Of a stretch of DNA of 6,232 nucleotides, positions 5,243 to 6,232 are shown in pieces (within the stretch, counting starts at the first letter, position 1; every line of letters begins with the position of its first letter). The stretch is from Alphaproteobacteria bacterium. Its GTDB lineage: Bacteria; Pseudomonadota; Alphaproteobacteria; Puniceispirillales; Puniceispirillaceae. Under the pieces are notes generated by a model. That model was not told the origin of the DNA. It saw nothing but the letters and a program-made list of their open reading frames with translations, and searched no databases. The translations under genes and the position numbers were made by a program. The DNA is taken from the NCBI GenBank assembly GCA_016780695.1, contig JADHLK010000085.1:1-6232 (forward strand), read 5' to 3'.

Positions 5243-6232
5243 ATGAGTGCTTATGAAATAACCGACCATCATTATGATGTCGTTGTGGTCGGGGCTGGCG
5301 GGGCCGGCTTGCGTGCAACTCTGGGCATGGCAGCAGAGGGTCTGCGCACCGCCTGTATCACCAAGGTGTTCCCGACCCGATCCCACACGGTTGCGGCACA
5401 GGGCGGTATCGGGGCAGCTCTCAATAATATGGGTGAAGGTGATAATTGGCGCTTTCATATGTATGACACGGTCAAGGGGTCAGACTGGCTGGGTGATCAA
5501 GACGCTATTGAATATATGTGCCGGGAGGCGATCCCGGCTGTCATAGAGCTAGAACATTACGGGGTGCCTTTCTCGCGCACCCAGGACGGCGATATCTACC
5601 AGCGCCCGTTTGGCGGCCACACTTTGGATTATGGCCAGTCCATGGCGCGCCGGGCCTGTGCCGCCGCGGATCGGACCGGCCATGCGATCCTGCATACGCT
5701 CTATCAGCAATGCCTGCGCCATTCGGCTGAGTTTTTTGTGGAATATTATGCCATTGACCTGCTGATGGATGAGAATGGCAGCTGTCAGGGGATTATCGCC
5801 CTCTGCATGGAAGATGGCAGTATTCACCGTTTTCTGGGGCAGCGCACGGTGCTGGCAACGGGCGGCTATGGCAGGGTTTATTTCTCCTGCACCTCAGCCC
5901 ATACCTGCACCGGTGATGGCAATGCGATGGCCTTGCGGGCCGGGCTTGGTCTGCAGGATATGGAATTCGTCCAGTTCCACCCGACCGGCGTTTATGGCGC
6001 CGGGGTGCTGATCACCGAGGGCGCGCGCGGCGAGGGCGGCTATCTGACCAATTCCGAAGGCGAGCGGTTTATGGAGCGTTATGCCCCGACAGCCAAGGAT
6101 TTGGCCAGCCGTGATGTGGTCAGCCGGGCGATGACCATGGAAATAAATGAAGGGCGCGGGGTTGGGCCGAACAAAGACCATATTCTGCTGCATCTGGAAC
6201 ATATTGATCCGGAGACTTTGCATAAGCGCCTG
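5243..6232 (+). CDS. sdhA: Succinate dehydrogenase flavoprotein subunit, N-terminal part (3' end outside window)
   Basis: Catalytic flavoprotein of complex II, oxidising succinate to fumarate on the cytoplasmic face and passing electrons to SdhB. The frame is open for 330 codons to the last base of the window with no stop, about the first half to 60% of a usual 590-600 residue SdhA. Visible features are the FAD-binding 'VVVVGAGGAGLRA' (13-25), His48 in 'TRSHTVAAQGG', which carries the covalent FAD, 'GGHTLDYGQSMARR', 'VLATGGYGRVY', His246 in 'FVQFHPTGVYGAG', Glu259 and Arg262 in 'TEGARGEGGYL', and the proton-shuttle Arg290 in 'ASRDVVSRAM'. These sit 3-4 residues later than the E. coli counterparts as recalled. 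AAAGG at 5232-5236 gives a 6-base spacer to ATG 5243. Fumarate reductase FrdA is the main alternative, but the sdhCD anchors upstream argue for SdhA. sdhB is expected beyond the window. Confidence 0.97.
   Translation, partial: MSAYEITDHHYDVVVVGAGGAGLRATLGMAAEGLRTACITKVFPTRSHTVAAQGGIGAALNNMGEGDNWRFHMYDTVKGSDWLGDQDAIEYMCREAIPAVIELEHYGVPFSRTQDGDIYQRPFGGHTLDYGQSMARRACAAADRTGHAILHTLYQQCLRHSAEFFVEYYAIDLLMDENGSCQGIIALCMEDGSIHRFLGQRTVLATGGYGRVYFSCTSAHTCTGDGNAMALRAGLGLQDMEFVQFHPTGVYGAGVLITEGARGEGGYLTNSEGERFMERYAPTAKDLASRDVVSRAMTMEINEGRGVGPNKDHILLHLEHIDPETLHKRL

Noticed and set aside
4748..5458. Minus-strand open frame of 236 codons across sdhD and the start of sdhA
   Set aside because: It is antisense to SdhD and SdhA, which carry clear heme and FAD motifs; the translated product is a Gln/His/Arg-rich shadow with no domain.
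1..6232. Possible hidden novel system (mobile element, CRISPR, defence, phage or toxin-antitoxin genes)
   Set aside because: All substantial coding space is taken by recognisable core metabolic genes, and the gaps total only a few hundred bases. No transposase, spacer-repeat array, tRNA or rRNA pattern was seen.

Overview
The window reads as an ordinary chromosomal segment of an alphaproteobacterium with moderate to fairly high GC (judged by eye, not computed). Three things suggest this: the alphaproteobacterial style of LeuB (an 'NVM.SGVLWREV' segment instead of 'NVLE.S.LWREV'), the leuC-leuD-leuB-asd order, and an SdhD with the 'RARGLGSAKSG..HWWHQR' opening typical of that class. A marine or otherwise uncultured lineage is possible, but genus cannot be assigned from sequence alone.

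Positions 1-3308, + strand: the end of leuC, then complete leuD, leuB and asd. They are separated by only 44, 35 and 38 bases and each complete gene has its own Shine-Dalgarno, so they are probably one transcript. LeuC and LeuD form isopropylmalate isomerase and LeuB is the next enzyme of leucine synthesis. Asd makes L-aspartate semialdehyde, the branch point to lysine/diaminopimelate, threonine, methionine and isoleucine. The cluster therefore joins leucine and aspartate-family synthesis.

Positions 3307-3377: a short convergent junction. It has no classical terminator but carries a 19-bp direct repeat that begins inside the asd stop codon. Positions 3375-4190, - strand: a PdxY/PdxK-like pyridoxal kinase (cofactor salvage).

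Positions 4191-4366: a divergent, AT-rich control region with a strong GC hairpin and a good candidate sigma-70-type promoter for the next operon. Positions 4367-6232, + strand: sdhC, sdhD and the first 330 codons of sdhA, encoding the membrane anchor and flavoprotein of succinate dehydrogenase (complex II). The sdhA frame is open to the window end with no stop, so it is easily missed by stop-bounded ORF calling. An imperfectly understood 7-bp stem lies between sdhD and sdhA.

No mobile element, CRISPR array, tRNA, rRNA or defence-type gene was seen. I found no convincing novel system. The only structure not explained by the genes is intergenic: the repeat after asd and two hairpins.
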